From: Polyporus tsugae
Lineage: Eukaryota; Basidiomycota; Agaricomycetes; Polyporales; Polyporaceae
Reading direction: 5' to 3'
Assembly (NCBI GenBank): GCA_024305745.1
Contig: JAHRBS010000007.1
Location: 558,001-622,000, forward strand
Length of the DNA: 64,000 nucleotides
The notes beneath the pieces are model-generated. The model was not told where the DNA came from, ran no database searches, and was given only the letters and a program-made list of their open reading frames with translations. The stretch's first letter is position 1, and every line of letters begins with the position of its first letter. Positions 47,505-58,748 of this stretch are shown here, piece after piece. The position numbers and the translations under genes are program-made.

Positions 47505-49207
47505 ATGAAGAGAAGGGCCTCATCAATCGGTCGACCAAGCCCATTCCATGCTGGCGTCGCCCTCTTCGACCCCAGTGACGTCGTGCCGGGGACGACGATA
47601 CGACGCTCGAAGAGGCTCAAGGTCACCTCAGGCTCAGGAGCCCCCCCTGGCCAAGTTTCAACAGCCGCCCCACCTGGGCCTGCAAGTTCGAATTCCTCCG
47701 AACAAACCAATGGCTTGAACTCAAGCCCACCGGCCCCTCATTCTCCCGACGAAGGCACAAATACAGACACCGCTACCCCACCACCCCAAGTTCGCAATGC
47801 CACGAGGAAAGTCAGAGCCATTAGACGCGTCAAGGCACAAGACTCGAGAGAGGAACTCTCTTCGTTCACCTCAGAACCCCCAGCGGACATGGAACATCCT
47901 AAACCGAAACGGGCATCGTCTTCTCGAAAACTCAAGGCCATCCCGACCGCCCTCGAAACGCCCCACCCTGCACCTGCCCGCTGGCGCGACACGTATGACA
48001 CCATCAAGCGCATGCGTGCACGTATCGTCGCCCCGGTGGACACCATGGGGTGCGAACAGGCGCAGCTCAAGGAGAGAGAGCCCAAGGTATTCGTCTCGTC
48101 TTCTTCCGGACGCTCAAGCTCGTAGCTCAGCTCATTTCGACAGAACCAACGCTTCTCCACACTCGTCTCGCTTATGCTATCGTCACAGACGAAGGACGAG
48201 GTGACAGACGCAGCAATGACGAAGCTCCGCGAGGCCGTTGGTGGGACTCTGTCCATTGACGCGGTCCTTGGAGCTAGCGATAGCACCATCTCCGACGCCA
48301 TATGCAAAGTCGGCTTCTGGAGGCGCAAGACGCAGTAAGTCCCTCTCTCCGAGTCAAGTCTGAATCCATCGCTGACGTGGAGTATTCAGGTACATCAGAC
48401 AGGCATCCCAGAAGCTCCAGGATGACTTCGGGGGCGACATTCCAAAGACGGTGAACGAACTCTGTTCGCTGCCCGGAGTGGGCCCCAAAATGGCGTTTTT
48501 GGCGCTGCAGGTTGCGTGGAAGCTGTACGTATAGTCTCACTCGCTAATCCTGTCTCGTCTTCATCAGTTATCGCTGCAGGAACGCCGGGATTGGTGTCGA
48601 CGTGCATGTCCACCGTATCACCAACAGGCTCGGGTGGCACAAACCCCCAGCCAAGACATCTGAGGAGACGAGGTACTTACGTTGCGCTGACTCCGCTGAT
48701 GTTACTGTCGCTTGCCTGACCCCCTTTCGTCGATCCCATCCTATAGACTCAACTTGCAATCCTGGCTGCCAGTGGAGCTGCACCCCGAAATCAACCACCT
48801 GCTCGTAGGGTTCGGCCAGGTGGGTCTCGATCACTTTGCCTACCATCCGCGTTGCTCTGTGGCTTCGCGGCACGGTTCAGCAGTTCTGTCTTTCATGCTC
48901 ACGCGCCCGTGTTTTGCCACTCTACTACCTCCAGACTATATGCGCACCCGTGGGACCCAAGTGCGGCCAATGCGAGCTCAGCGACGGCCTCTGTCCTAGC
49001 GCTAAGAAGGGGGGGAAGGCGTCGAGCAGCAAGAGGCAGATCAAGAAAGTGGTGGTCGCTTCTTCCGACGCTGATCAGGTCGCGGGCCCGAAGATAGAGG
49101 TCAAGCTCGAAGAAGAGGTCGAGGAGCGCAAGGTCGACATCGCCACGGCACCGGAGCGCATCTCTCCTCAACGGGACGTGCCTGTGAAGACTGAGGATGC
49201 CTCGTAG
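47505..49207 (+). CDS. NTH1: Endonuclease III-type DNA glycosylase/AP lyase (copy b)
   Basis: Six exons (47505-48086, 48144-48334, 48390-48524, 48580-48672, 48747-48819, 48935-49207) give 448 residues. Exons 2-5 have exactly the lengths of copy a (191, 135, 93, 73), and every key residue is kept: LPGVGPKMA (Lys291), [11 protein letters not shown] (Asp310) and the four cluster cysteines. The N-terminal extension is 19 residues longer and clearly diverged, and the C-terminal tail is shorter by three residues. The last intron is 115 nt and not a multiple of three, so retention would break the frame. Both copies look functional. Confidence 0.92.
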
Positions 49208-49430
49208 CTTCTATCCTCGAGACAGGAGTTTCGGCCTACGCGGAGCTGAATCTAATCGTCATTCTTGGCAAGTTCTACTTCTACCGATACATGCATGCTT
49301 TGTCCACTCTTGCTTTCTTGCTGCTCTGTTCTGCACTTACTCGCACGATCTACTGCTTCCCACATAATCTTATCTTGTATCATACCCGTCCACCCCTTAC
49401 TTTCGCTTCTGCAGCCGTTACCCTTGAAGA

Positions 49431-51634
49431 TCACAGCAGGTTCAGGGACGCGTCCCAGAAGCCCCTCTCCAGTCGCGTGCACTTCTCCCAGATCGCGCAC
49501 CACTCCGCGAACCGCCGCGCGTTTGGCGCGTCCTCCACCGCGAGCGTCTCAATCGTCTCTGTCCGTTCGCATCAGCACCCCCAACTTAGGTGAGAGAGAC
49601 GAGATGCGCGCACCGATCCCGAGGCTGACGGCCGCCTGGTAGTCCTTCCCCGAATAGTCCTCGATCCACCTCAGGTACGGGTTGCCCGCGAGCACGACCC
49701 AGCTGTCCGGCTTCGACGCCTCGTGCTTGAGCCACAGCCCGACCTCGCCGTACCCCAGCAGGCAAGCGGCCAGGGCTATGATGAGCTTCGCGCTGTCGCC
49801 TAGTGTCGTCGCCCTCTTCGTCAGAGAAAGTCACCGAGATTGGGATGGGGGGGAGGGCGACAGACCTTGCAGGCCAATGTCGAGGAGGTACGCGCCGTAC
49901 GCGGTCGTCGAGGGCGACTCGGGCGTCGCGTTCAGCTCCGCTTCGCTGATGCCCCAGTGGGCGCAGAAGGACTTGTGTGTGGTGACCTCGTTGATGATGT
50001 TGATGATCGTCTGCGTCGCGGACTGGATGGACCCATACGTGGATGACTTCGCGACGAGCAGGCTGCGGGTAGTCAGTCAGTCAGGATGACGGGGCGACGG
50101 AGAGGACAGAGCATACCCATATGCGCGCGCGTAGTACTTGAGGTACAGGTAGTCCTGTCTGGTCGAGTGCGCGTATGTTAGAGGCAGCTGGAATCAGCGA
50201 AAACTTGGACAAAAAGACGAACTTGATGAAGTGCAGGAAGCATTCCTTGGGCAGTGTCCCCCGCGCGAGCTGCTTGACGAAGTCGTGCTCCACGTACTCT
50301 TTCCAGGTCTGCTTCGATGACTGGATCAGGATCCGAGTGAGCGGATGAGGATTGCTCGGGGTTGGCCTGTGGACGTTCGGTGGTGAGCTTCGTTAATACA
50401 TATCGAGAATGTTCCGGTTTACTTACGGGGGAACGAGCCTCCTCGTCAGCGCATGCATATGGTTCAACGGGCCATACCCACTGCCCACTGGGAACGCCGT
50501 CTCGATTCCGACATGCGTGTAGATCGTCGCCTGCCGAACCGCCTCGAGCACTGCACAGAATCAGAAACATCCCCATCCAACCCTCAATGTCAGTCGGTGC
50601 GGGTACGCACTCGATTCCCCTTTGCCCAACACCGAGGCAATGGCAGCAGCGAGCGTGCACCCCGTCCCATGCGTGCTCGTCGACTCGATCCGCGGACTCA
50701 CAAACAGCGTCACCCCACCCGCACTCTCCCTCAGCACGTCCACGACCAACGGCCGTGCTCCCAAATCCGCCTCGTTTGCCTGCAGCATCTCCATATTCTC
50801 GTCCAAGATGCTCTCCCGGACGACCCTCACTTCGGGCCTCGCCGCGCTCACCCTGCGTACGTCCGCCAACGAGACGCTCACATGCCCGCCCTTGACGAGC
50901 ACGGCCTTTGGGCCCAGCGCGAGGAGCCTCTCTGACGCGGAGACCATATCCTCGAGCGTGTCGACCGTCACGGTTGCAGGCTCCAAGTCGCTTCCCGAAC
51001 TGTTGGCAGTGCGGGAGAGGAGAAGCTCGGTCTCGGGCTTGTTTGGGGTGACGAGTGCCGCGAGCGGGAAGAGCTCCTGCACCATGACGTCCACCGCGTC
51101 CGGGTGGAGGAGGGTGTGGCCGGACGTCGAGACCGAGACGGGGTCGACGACGAGCGGGGGCATCTGGCGGCCGTGCGAGGCGAAGTGCGCCTTGAGCGTG
51201 CGCGCGACGCGGCGCGTGTGCTCGGCGTCGAAGAGCATCCCCGTTTTTATGGCTTTAACGTCGATGTCGTCGAGCACCGAATTCAGCTGTGTTTCCCGTT
51301 AGCCAGCTGTACGATCGGACGCGTGTGAACAGGACGGCTAAACTGCGAACCTGCTGCTCGAGGAAATCCGGCGGCGCTGGGTGCACAGCCTGGACGCCCT
51401 TCGTGTTTTGTGCGGTGAGGGCGGTGATTACTGACGTTCCGTAGCATCCGAATGCCATGAACGTCTTCAAGTCTGCCTGAAATAGAGGGTCAGTCCTGAA
51501 GCTGGTAAAACTTCATCGTTTTGGTTCGGGCGTTGAACATGACTCGAAACTGTTGGGCTGACCTGAATACCTGCACCACCGCTGGAGTCGGAGCCAGCGA
51601 TGGTGAGGACGGCGGGAGGCGTTCTTCCGTCCAT
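49431..51634 (-). CDS. THI20: HMP/HMP-P kinase with thiaminase-II domain (copy b)
   Basis: Minus-strand gene from ATG 51634 to TGA 49433-49431, with the same nine-exon layout as copy a. ThiD motifs [30 protein letters not shown] and THGTGC and TenA motifs [25 protein letters not shown] and [11 protein letters not shown] are all present, and no frame break was found in any exon. Differences are scattered substitutions (for example IDVKAIKTG for IDLKAIKTG, GVQAVHP for GVQGVHP). It is tail-to-tail with NTH1 copy b, mirroring arm C. Two intact copies could raise thiamine-precursor kinase dosage. Confidence 0.9.
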
Positions 51635-52139
51635 GTTCTCACTATAAGCTCGAATACCATAGACGTTGGTGGTGGATAGACTTTTCGAGATAAGCTTCCC
51701 AAACGAAACGGTTGCAGGGGATCCGGGCCGGCGCCGGGTTGCGTGCCGCATTTCCGGAGTCCCTTTCCGTTGGCTGGCACACTCACTGCCACACGTCAAA
51801 TATGGCAGCGCCGCACCCACTGCCCGGGCCTCCCGCGTTTACGTGCGAGGGGATTGGACGAACCTACCACCTGCTGCTACATAGAGCCAGCCGAAGGGCA
51901 TCACGACATGTTATGTATGTATCCCGGTCACTTCGCAACTGCCCAGTACTTTTGCTGATACTCGTTGGTTGAACTGTTTGAACATGATCACAACTTGAAG
52001 GCTCGAAGTTCGTACGGATACGCGACCCCGAGCCCCGGACGCCCTGGCATATGGGTGGACCTCTTCCCCGCTCTCAGAAACTCAGCTATCAAAGCGGTGT
52101 ACTATGACACATTACGAGGGAAGAAAGATAGCTCCGCTA

Positions 52140-53093
52140 CTGACGCAGTCGGCCGCATAGACCAAGAGATCCTCGGAAGAGACGAATGCCATGGCCCGGC
52201 GTGCATGAGCAATCCTGCCGTCGTTCGGGACCGGAAGATGACTAGTTTTCGAGTACGTACATCGGAAACGAGGGCGATGCTATCTCTCTCATGACGACTT
52301 TATCTGGTCAACTTCCTGGACGGATCCTCAGACCTCAGGCTCCATTCCTCGTCGATATGTCGTGCACGCCGCGTACCTCCCCATCCATAACGTATGTTGC
52401 TTTCGTTTACAATGCTGACGTGAAACTGAAAGATGCATGCCAGACGACAGACCATTGTCAGTCTTCGGACAACGCCATCGGACATGTCGTGGTACAACCA
52501 TCGCCGCCATGTCCAACTTGAACAACAAGAAAACAGAACCCTCTTGCTCGAATGGCGAGTCTGTCTCCCAAGTGCTCCGATGATCGATGCACATGCCTCC
52601 TTCGGCCCCGACGCATCCATCCACGTCGCCACACGTCGTCTCCCGGATAGTACTCCCAGCACCCCCTCAAACCTTGCCACGTACATTAGGCCTTTTCCTC
52701 ATCCTCATCAGCTTAACTATGTACTTCCATTTACGACGTCTCGATCCGCACCGTATCCCGCTCACAGCCTGCAGATGGTTCGGGATCCGTGCACGTTTGA
52801 CTACCACGGCGCGCCACCGGTCAAACGCCTACCCACAGATTCCGCCATTGGAGTACTTATATTGTGCATTTTATATAGATGGCCAGCCAGTGGCGCGTGC
52901 CACCCCTGAGATGCGCAAGAACGCAGAGCTTTTCCGCCGCATCAGCATGGAGCTATGTTCAGCCGGCTGGGAGGGTACAGCAGAGAATATTGGTGGAGGA
53001 ATGGTATCGAAGTCAGCCCCGCTTTCGAACCTGTGCGCTATAGGTCAAGGCAAGTCTGATCGGTTCTGGAGCGAAGCATACAAAAGGAGGTGA
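52140..53093 (+). CDS. Unrecognised gene, copy b (possibly broken)
   Basis: Counterpart of 22730-23700. It keeps the LGRDECH...MSNPAVV block ending at a GTACGT donor, the RTLLLEWRVCLPSAP and SFGPDASIHVATRRLP stretch, and the last exon DGQPVARATPEMRKNAELFRR to the TGA at 53091-53093. Relative to copy a it lacks 17 nt before the ATATGTCGTGCACG stretch and gains about 25 nt near 52470-52500. Unless these lie in introns, one of the two copies is frame-shifted. Family not recognised. Confidence 0.4.
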
Positions 53094-53134
53094 CCGTTTT
53101 TTGTCTGTTTATTCCCCCAGCCACTCGTTCCAAG

Positions 53135-54982
53135 ATGGCGTCTCAGTCTACCAGTGACGCCGCCGCCGTAGTCGCTTTTTACGCTACCGGGTAAGTGAGT
53201 CTTTGAGAGGCATATCACATCCGACGACCCTCATGACATGGTGTAGTTTTCAGGCCAATTGTTGCGCATTGTCTATCACCGGCAGGTCTTGAATCGAATC
53301 TGGAGGTGTTACTATGATCAACCATCTCATGTCGTGATATCCAGCGTTGGTTGTGTACGACTGGGTAGTGACACTATCCCATGAGGTACATCTTTTCTGG
53401 ACCGGCAAGGCCCGACCGCTCTCGGCAATTCTGTACTTTTCAAACAGGTACTGGAATCTGCTAACGTTGATCCTCAACATGTTGGATTATATTCCAATGT
53501 CCGATGACGTACGTATCCCTTCTGCATATTGTCAAGTGCTAAAACATGTGACCGAGTGCCACCCCAACCAAAGAGGTGCGTCACGATAGGGACATAATGT
53601 GTTTTTCCTATGCTCAGATCGTCGGTGATTGCAGTTGCACCAGGTTAACCATTGTGCAGCTCATTGTCATATGTTTATCTTTAATTCCACCAGCAAGTGC
53701 GTGGTTCTATCGTCCAAATCTTTACACCCATTTTACTGACGCTACAGTGTTTGCAGTATTCACCGCGTTGCGAGCATACGCATTGACTCGGCGTCACTGG
53801 CTATCGGCCCTCGTCTTTCTTCTCTTAAGTGTTCAGATTGTCACAAATTTGGTGGGGAGTGATTTCTCTCTGATTGATACTCGTTCACAGAAAGATATTT
53901 CAGATGATCTTCGGGTTTCATGTCTCTGGCGTGTACTCTCCCTTATCGGGGTGCCTTGTAAACTTTGATCTCTCGCCTTCTCTCCCTCAAGTGTATGTCA
54001 GTCACTTCAGTGATCTCACCCCATACTCGCACTAACAATGACGTAGTTGTCCGTAAGGTACCTTTGTCACAGGGACCGAATGCTGATGTCAAGGCGATAG
54101 TGGTCATTGCGAACCGGGTATCGACTATTTTGGCAGACACCATACTCATTGCAATTACCTGGAAGCTCCTTCCTGAAGGCACATGGGTCGTGCATTACAA
54201 TGCCCAGAGAGAAACCGCGAAAATGAAAGGTCTCGCCTCCATCATGCTGCGCAATGGTATGTCTGCATTCGTGTTTGATCGTGGTCCCCACTGAGGTATC
54301 TGCAATCCCAACAGGTATCACCTACTTCATGTGAGCCCCCCATGCGGCGGCCCGTGCATCCAACTATCTATAAAACCTAATCATGATGACGAACAGTGTG
54401 CTGTCGATCCTAAACATGTTGCACCTCATTTTTACACAACTCTCGGTGAGAGCCTAGCTTTTTCCAGGCCGCTGCGCTTTCAAGCTCGTCTTTGCATAAT
54501 GACCCCCTTCTAGATAGCATCGGATGGTATATCCAGTGATATAGCAATATTCACAATCCCGTGTGTGACTTGTTTATCTATCATGTTCCGCGTAGCACTG
54601 ATATCGCGATCGCTTCGCTTCTCCCATGACCAGGCTTTCCTCTGTGCTCGTGTCCCATTTCCTTCTTGACCTCCAAGAAGCTCATCAGAGAACAGTGGTC
54701 GGGCTGGCGACCGAAGATCCCTTGCACAGCTCACGGAGTGTCAGCAGTTGTTCGATCGTTTTTGCGAACGCACTCGGGTCGCTTGGCGCCACGATCGGGC
54801 CTGTCGACTATGACCGGGAGGAAGGCTTGGACGAAGAAGAGGCAGATGTCCACTTCGCCGCCACGGAATGTATTCCTCCGACCGAAGGCGAGCCTATCCA
54901 CGAATTGCGGATCGAAGACGAGTTCGCGATCACGGAGGTGCCGCGCGGAGGAGATGGCGAGGTGGCTAAAATTGGAGTCTGA
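53135..54982 (+). CDS. DUF6533-domain multi-pass membrane protein (copy D)
   Basis: Starts at ATG 53135 (MASQSTSDAAAVVAFYATG), ends at TGA 54980-54982. DUF6533 core YDWVVTLSHEVHLFWTG and LYFSNRYWNLL, TM block FTALRAYALTRRHWLSALVF, ILADTILIAITWKLL, and last exon SSVLVSHFLLDLQEAHQRT with acidic tail. The intron at 53282-53344 starts with GC (GCAGGT); a nearby GT four bases on would break the frame. It looks intact and is the inverted partner of copy C. Function unknown. Confidence 0.75.
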
Positions 54983-55896
54983 AGGAGCAGTGGTCGATTG
55001 GAGTGGTATAGCCCGTATTCCCTTGTCCTTTCGTAACTCACGTTAACTGATCTACCGCAGGACGTTGCATTGTGATGCCACTGAAACGCACCCCTTCCCC
55101 TTGTACTAGAGCTACTCGATCCTTCGGCCGGTTGCATTTCGTCTATTTCACACTGTTCGCAACCAGTATTTATGTGCAGTGAGCGACTGGAGTCATACGA
55201 TCGAGAACAACGTGAACGGATTGGACTTCTGACTTGCATGCTTTGAGGAGCGGTGTGGCGTACTAGTAGCGCGACGATGGCAGTACATACTAGTGCGGCA
55301 GAGGACGCGAGCCTGACGGCTAGCAGCGGCCGGCCCGACCAGTCGCCGACTGCGAAGGTACTCTTCCTGCCTGAGAGTCGCAGTGTCACCCTAGTACTAG
55401 TACCGTGTGCCACTGTACATACTTGCAAGCCACCAAAGAAACCATCATGTGCTGGTGCATTCAGTGGGAACTTGAAGGCTGAACACCATGAGTCCGAGTG
55501 GCGTTGAAACGACACAGTTGACGAACGTGGTCTTCGGTTCTGACCGGTGACGATACCATGAACGTCTGAGTGAGGTGAATCGCAACCGCACAGCACATGG
55601 TGGAGAAGAGATAGTCCAAACTCGATCGCATCGTTGCTTCCGGGCCCTGTTACTATCTACAGAATTAATCCCAGCGTACCAAGTCCGAGTGATTCTGTCG
55701 ACATAATGTCCAACGCATGTCCCATCGCACATTGTCCAATATAACAGCGCGTCCGACCATCTCTGCCCTTCACCAGTGTCCCCTCCCTGAGATTCCAGAC
55801 CCTACGTTCTCGGACGCAGCTGGGACAAAGACACGACCATCAGTAACTTCAACGCAAGCAGCGCGCCGCGTCGCACTTGGACGAGCGAATTCGAAG
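54983..55896. other. Outer edge of arm D and intergenic DNA
   Basis: Likeness to arm C continues to about 55245. Beyond it lie the right direct-repeat copy and DNA with no supported gene. Confidence 0.5.
55250..55323 (+). repeat. Direct repeat flanking arm D, right copy
   Basis: Partner of 47091-47147, in the same orientation, with two short insertions containing TACTAGT-like sequence. Confidence 0.6.
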
Positions 55897-57313
55897 CTAC
55901 TCACACCAATGCGTCTCCTCGTACTCTGGGAGGATCTCCGACTCGCAGATCGCCGGCTGGTTATGCCCCACATGCGCCGCCATCCCGCTCAGCACGCCCC
56001 GCAGCGCCGCGATCTCCTCCTGCAGCGCCTGCACTGCACCGACGCTCACCTGCGACGAGTCGGAGCCGTCCGAGTCCGTCAGCGCCCCGTGGCTGCACTG
56101 GCCGTGGCGGTGGTGGCACGCCGCCATCTCGCGCTGGAGCATCTCCATCCTGCGCTTGAGCTCCAGTTCGCGCTTGGTCTCGAACGTCCTCGATGACTGT
56201 GACTGGCTCGAGAACGTCGTGACCGCTGAGGAATCGAGCGAGGGACCTGGAAGGACCGTGACCGTGACGGACGATGACAGCGGTCAGCAGCCAGTCAACG
56301 GCATGAGGGTGGCAGACGTCTCACCAGCAGCAGTATTCGAGTACATGCCGCGGCTCACCGGCCGGCCGGACAGGCCGGCCATTGGGGGCAGCGTCATGTC
56401 CGTGGAGGTGAAGCTGTAGGGGTCGATGGGCGGAGACGCATGCTTGCGCCGCCGTCTGCAGAAAATCAGGAAGAAGAGGGTGGAGACCACGAGTAGCAGG
56501 ATGATGCCCCCTATTACTCCACCTACGATTGCCACTGTATGGGGGCGGGAGGATGTTGAGGCGTCCATGGCGGCAGTGGCGGATGAGGGCGCTATCAAGG
56601 CGGGGGAGGACGAGGAGGCTGAAGAGGCGGTTCTGGAGGTCGAAGGGGCTATCAAGGCGGGGATGTTAGTGTTAGATCGTAGACGGAGGACTCGAAGACG
56701 CACTACTGGATGCCGCACGGGAAGTAGTCGGAGCAGCCGTATGGTCGACCTCTGTCGTGTAGACCAGATAGTCGAAGATGATGAGTGATTGGTCGTTCTC
56801 CGGGACGCTCATCACTAGCGTGTGGGCCGAGTCTGACAGGCCCGTTTTTGCGTAGACGAGATGGTTGTACAGGATGGTGGAGCTCGAGTCTGGGGTATGG
56901 GTGAACTGGCCCACGGTCTGGCCATCGATTGAGAACGAGAGGTTCACGACGGTGTTTGCGCCATTGAGATAGTTCGGGATGATGTTGTACACGTAGACTG
57001 CCGTCCCATGGAAAGTGACTTGGACCTGGACGGGAATGCCGGCGTAGTACGTTGCATGGTGCCACGACTGGTCCAAGATCTGGCTTATGTCGAACTGGGA
57101 GGGCTTGATTGGGCAGGCGTTGCACTGCTCGGTGGGAGAGCCGATGTGCCATAAGTCCTTGGCGGGGAGGTACGTGGGTATCACGGTGCTGTCGCTGTTT
57201 CCGAACGTGTCGTCGACAGTGATGTTGACGGAGACGGCGGCGGTGGATGGAATGATAAGGAGCGCAAAGAGCGAGAGAAGCAGATATGCCAGCATTAACC
57301 CCCTCCCTATCAT
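55897..57313 (-). CDS. Type I single-pass membrane protein with cytosolic coiled coil
   Basis: Exons 57313-56719, 56648-56325 and 56246-55897 join in phase to 422 residues. A hydrophobic N-terminus (LMLAYLLLSLFALLIIPSTAA) is followed by an ectodomain of about 170 residues with beta-rich blocks (VTFHGTAVYVYNIIPNY, LSFSIDGQTVGQFTH). Then come a Ser/Thr-rich stalk, one TM helix at about 236-266 ending in FCRRRRK, and a cytosolic part with a heptad-like coiled coil (KRELELKRRMEMLQRE, VQALQEEIAALRGVL) and an acidic end. Such ectodomain-stalk-TM proteins are common in Agaricomycetes and are often guessed to be surface sensors. The function is unknown. Confidence 0.72.
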
Positions 57314-58369
57314 CCCGTGAACAGGGTGGATTGAAAGTGGGGTGGGAGGACACGCACCATGAATAAAGGAATATATCATACTGTGGAGGCCTGGGACTGC
57401 TACCGACCCATGTGCAGCAGCGATAAGACTCCACCCGTCCATCTGGAGCCTTGAGGACAGATTGATTAGTCACTGAGCAATACCGGAACAGAGACAGAAA
57501 ATGAACACATACCCGGGAGTCCAGCTCGGCGAACGTTGGGATGAGGGCAGAAAGCTTACATCCTCAGTTTTGGCAAAGGTCACAAGAATTGATGCCGATC
57601 CCAGATATGAAGCTTAAATTTGAAGCCTCAGGCTCGATCAACGCCATGTCAACGCCGTTGGCATCAGAATCTCGTCGCATGTGGCAGGTGGCAGGGGCTG
57701 TGGCGAAGCTGCAATTCGACCTAGGCCTGATCCGCATGAGAACATGACATTCTGTTCTCCCGCTTCATGACTTGCCAGAATATTAATCACTTGTAGACAT
57801 TCCTCCCTTTCGAACATATGTGAAAAAAAAAACCACCTAGATTCGCCAGGAGCTATCAGAGGCCTATGGATGAGGGACAACGCCCCGTGAGTGGACTGCA
57901 TCCGTCACTGTGCCCGATGAGTTACCGGCTGAAACAAGAGCCGAATATCAGGTGTCTACACTGTGAGTGTGTGGACACGCACTAATAATGAGAGATTTGG
58001 CTGTTGTCGATGCGCCAAGAAGTCCTTGAAGTGATACTTATCAATATTGACTTAGACGTCGAGGTTCGAACATACAGTGATTTGTAAAAAAGACTGCAGG
58101 TCGCTTGTGCGCGTGCCTGTTTGTACCTGTTTGGAATGTGGCGGAGACGCCTGCTCAACCGCCAGCCATCGCACAGCGGAGGTACCCTTGCCCACTAATT
58201 TGGTTCAACTACTTCGGAATGTGTTCTTTTCAGCATGTAAAGATGCACATGTAGTTTTCGACCAAGAAAATGGATGGTAGCGGGAGAACTTACTGTGACG
58301 ACAAAGCAGCTGCAAGAGCGCGATCCCCAAAACAGGAAGTCCGCGTGCGGGACAAACAAGGGCAAACAA

Positions 58370-58385
58370 GCACTCGCGCGAGTGC
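58370..58385. repeat. 16 bp perfect palindrome
   Basis: GCACTCGCGCGAGTGC, preceded by two near-identical 11-12 nt units (GGGACAAACAAG, GGGCAAACAAG). It lies 364 bp upstream of the recombinase ATG. Confidence 0.7.
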
Positions 58386-58441
58386 GACCCGGCTGCGACA
58401 GTGCTGCGACCTAGGAGGCCTCACCAGGACTCACATAGGCG

Positions 58442-58504
58442 CGGTCACCGAAATTCCGTGACCGCCCGGTGACCCCGCGCGGGAGGTCACAGCCGCTCGG
58501 TGAC
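58442..58504. promoter_or_regulatory. Cluster of five GTGAC/GTCAC motifs
   Basis: CGGTCACCG (58442), CGTGACCG (58457), CGGTGACC (58467), GGTCAC (58485) and CGGTGAC (58498) fall within 63 bp. A related CGGTCACTGACGACCG occurs past the 3' end of the gene at 63824-63839. Confidence 0.45.
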
Positions 58505-58748
58505 TGCGGTCGAGGTCCAAACTTGCAGGGATTGAGGCGCCCGAGGTGCGGGGCTAGTCGGCGCGGGCCGCCATCACAAACCGAACGGCGACGGGGATGG
58601 GACTCCTTACTCTGTACCTTGGCTTTCATCCCTCTCGTCGTACTACTGCACTACTTCGACTTAATCTGTTATTTTACTGGCTTTTTATTCATTTCTCCTC
58701 TGTCAACGGCACCACTTTGGCCATCAAACTTAGCTTCGAGGCCGCAAA

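Larger units (their letters stand above)
47480..55245. repeat. Arm D of large inverted duplication
   Basis: Inverted partner of 20530-28140: NTH1, THI20, unknown gene, DUF6533 in mirror order. All four genes of both arms are present, and THI20 and NTH1 look complete in both. Confidence 0.88.
57314..58748. other. Intergenic DNA before the recombinase gene
   Basis: No supported gene. The last 400 bp are unusually GC-rich and hold a perfect palindrome (58370-58385) and a GTGAC/GTCAC cluster (58442-58504). Confidence 0.5.

Noticed and set aside
53282..53344. Canonical GT donor for the DUF6533 intron instead of GC
   Set aside because: The GT four bases downstream shifts the frame and hits an early stop in copy D, and it also shifts the frame in the other copies.
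56284..56324. Stop at 56284 as the end of the membrane-protein gene
   Set aside because: A good GTGAGA donor just upstream and a CCTTCCAG acceptor join in phase to a coiled-coil exon.
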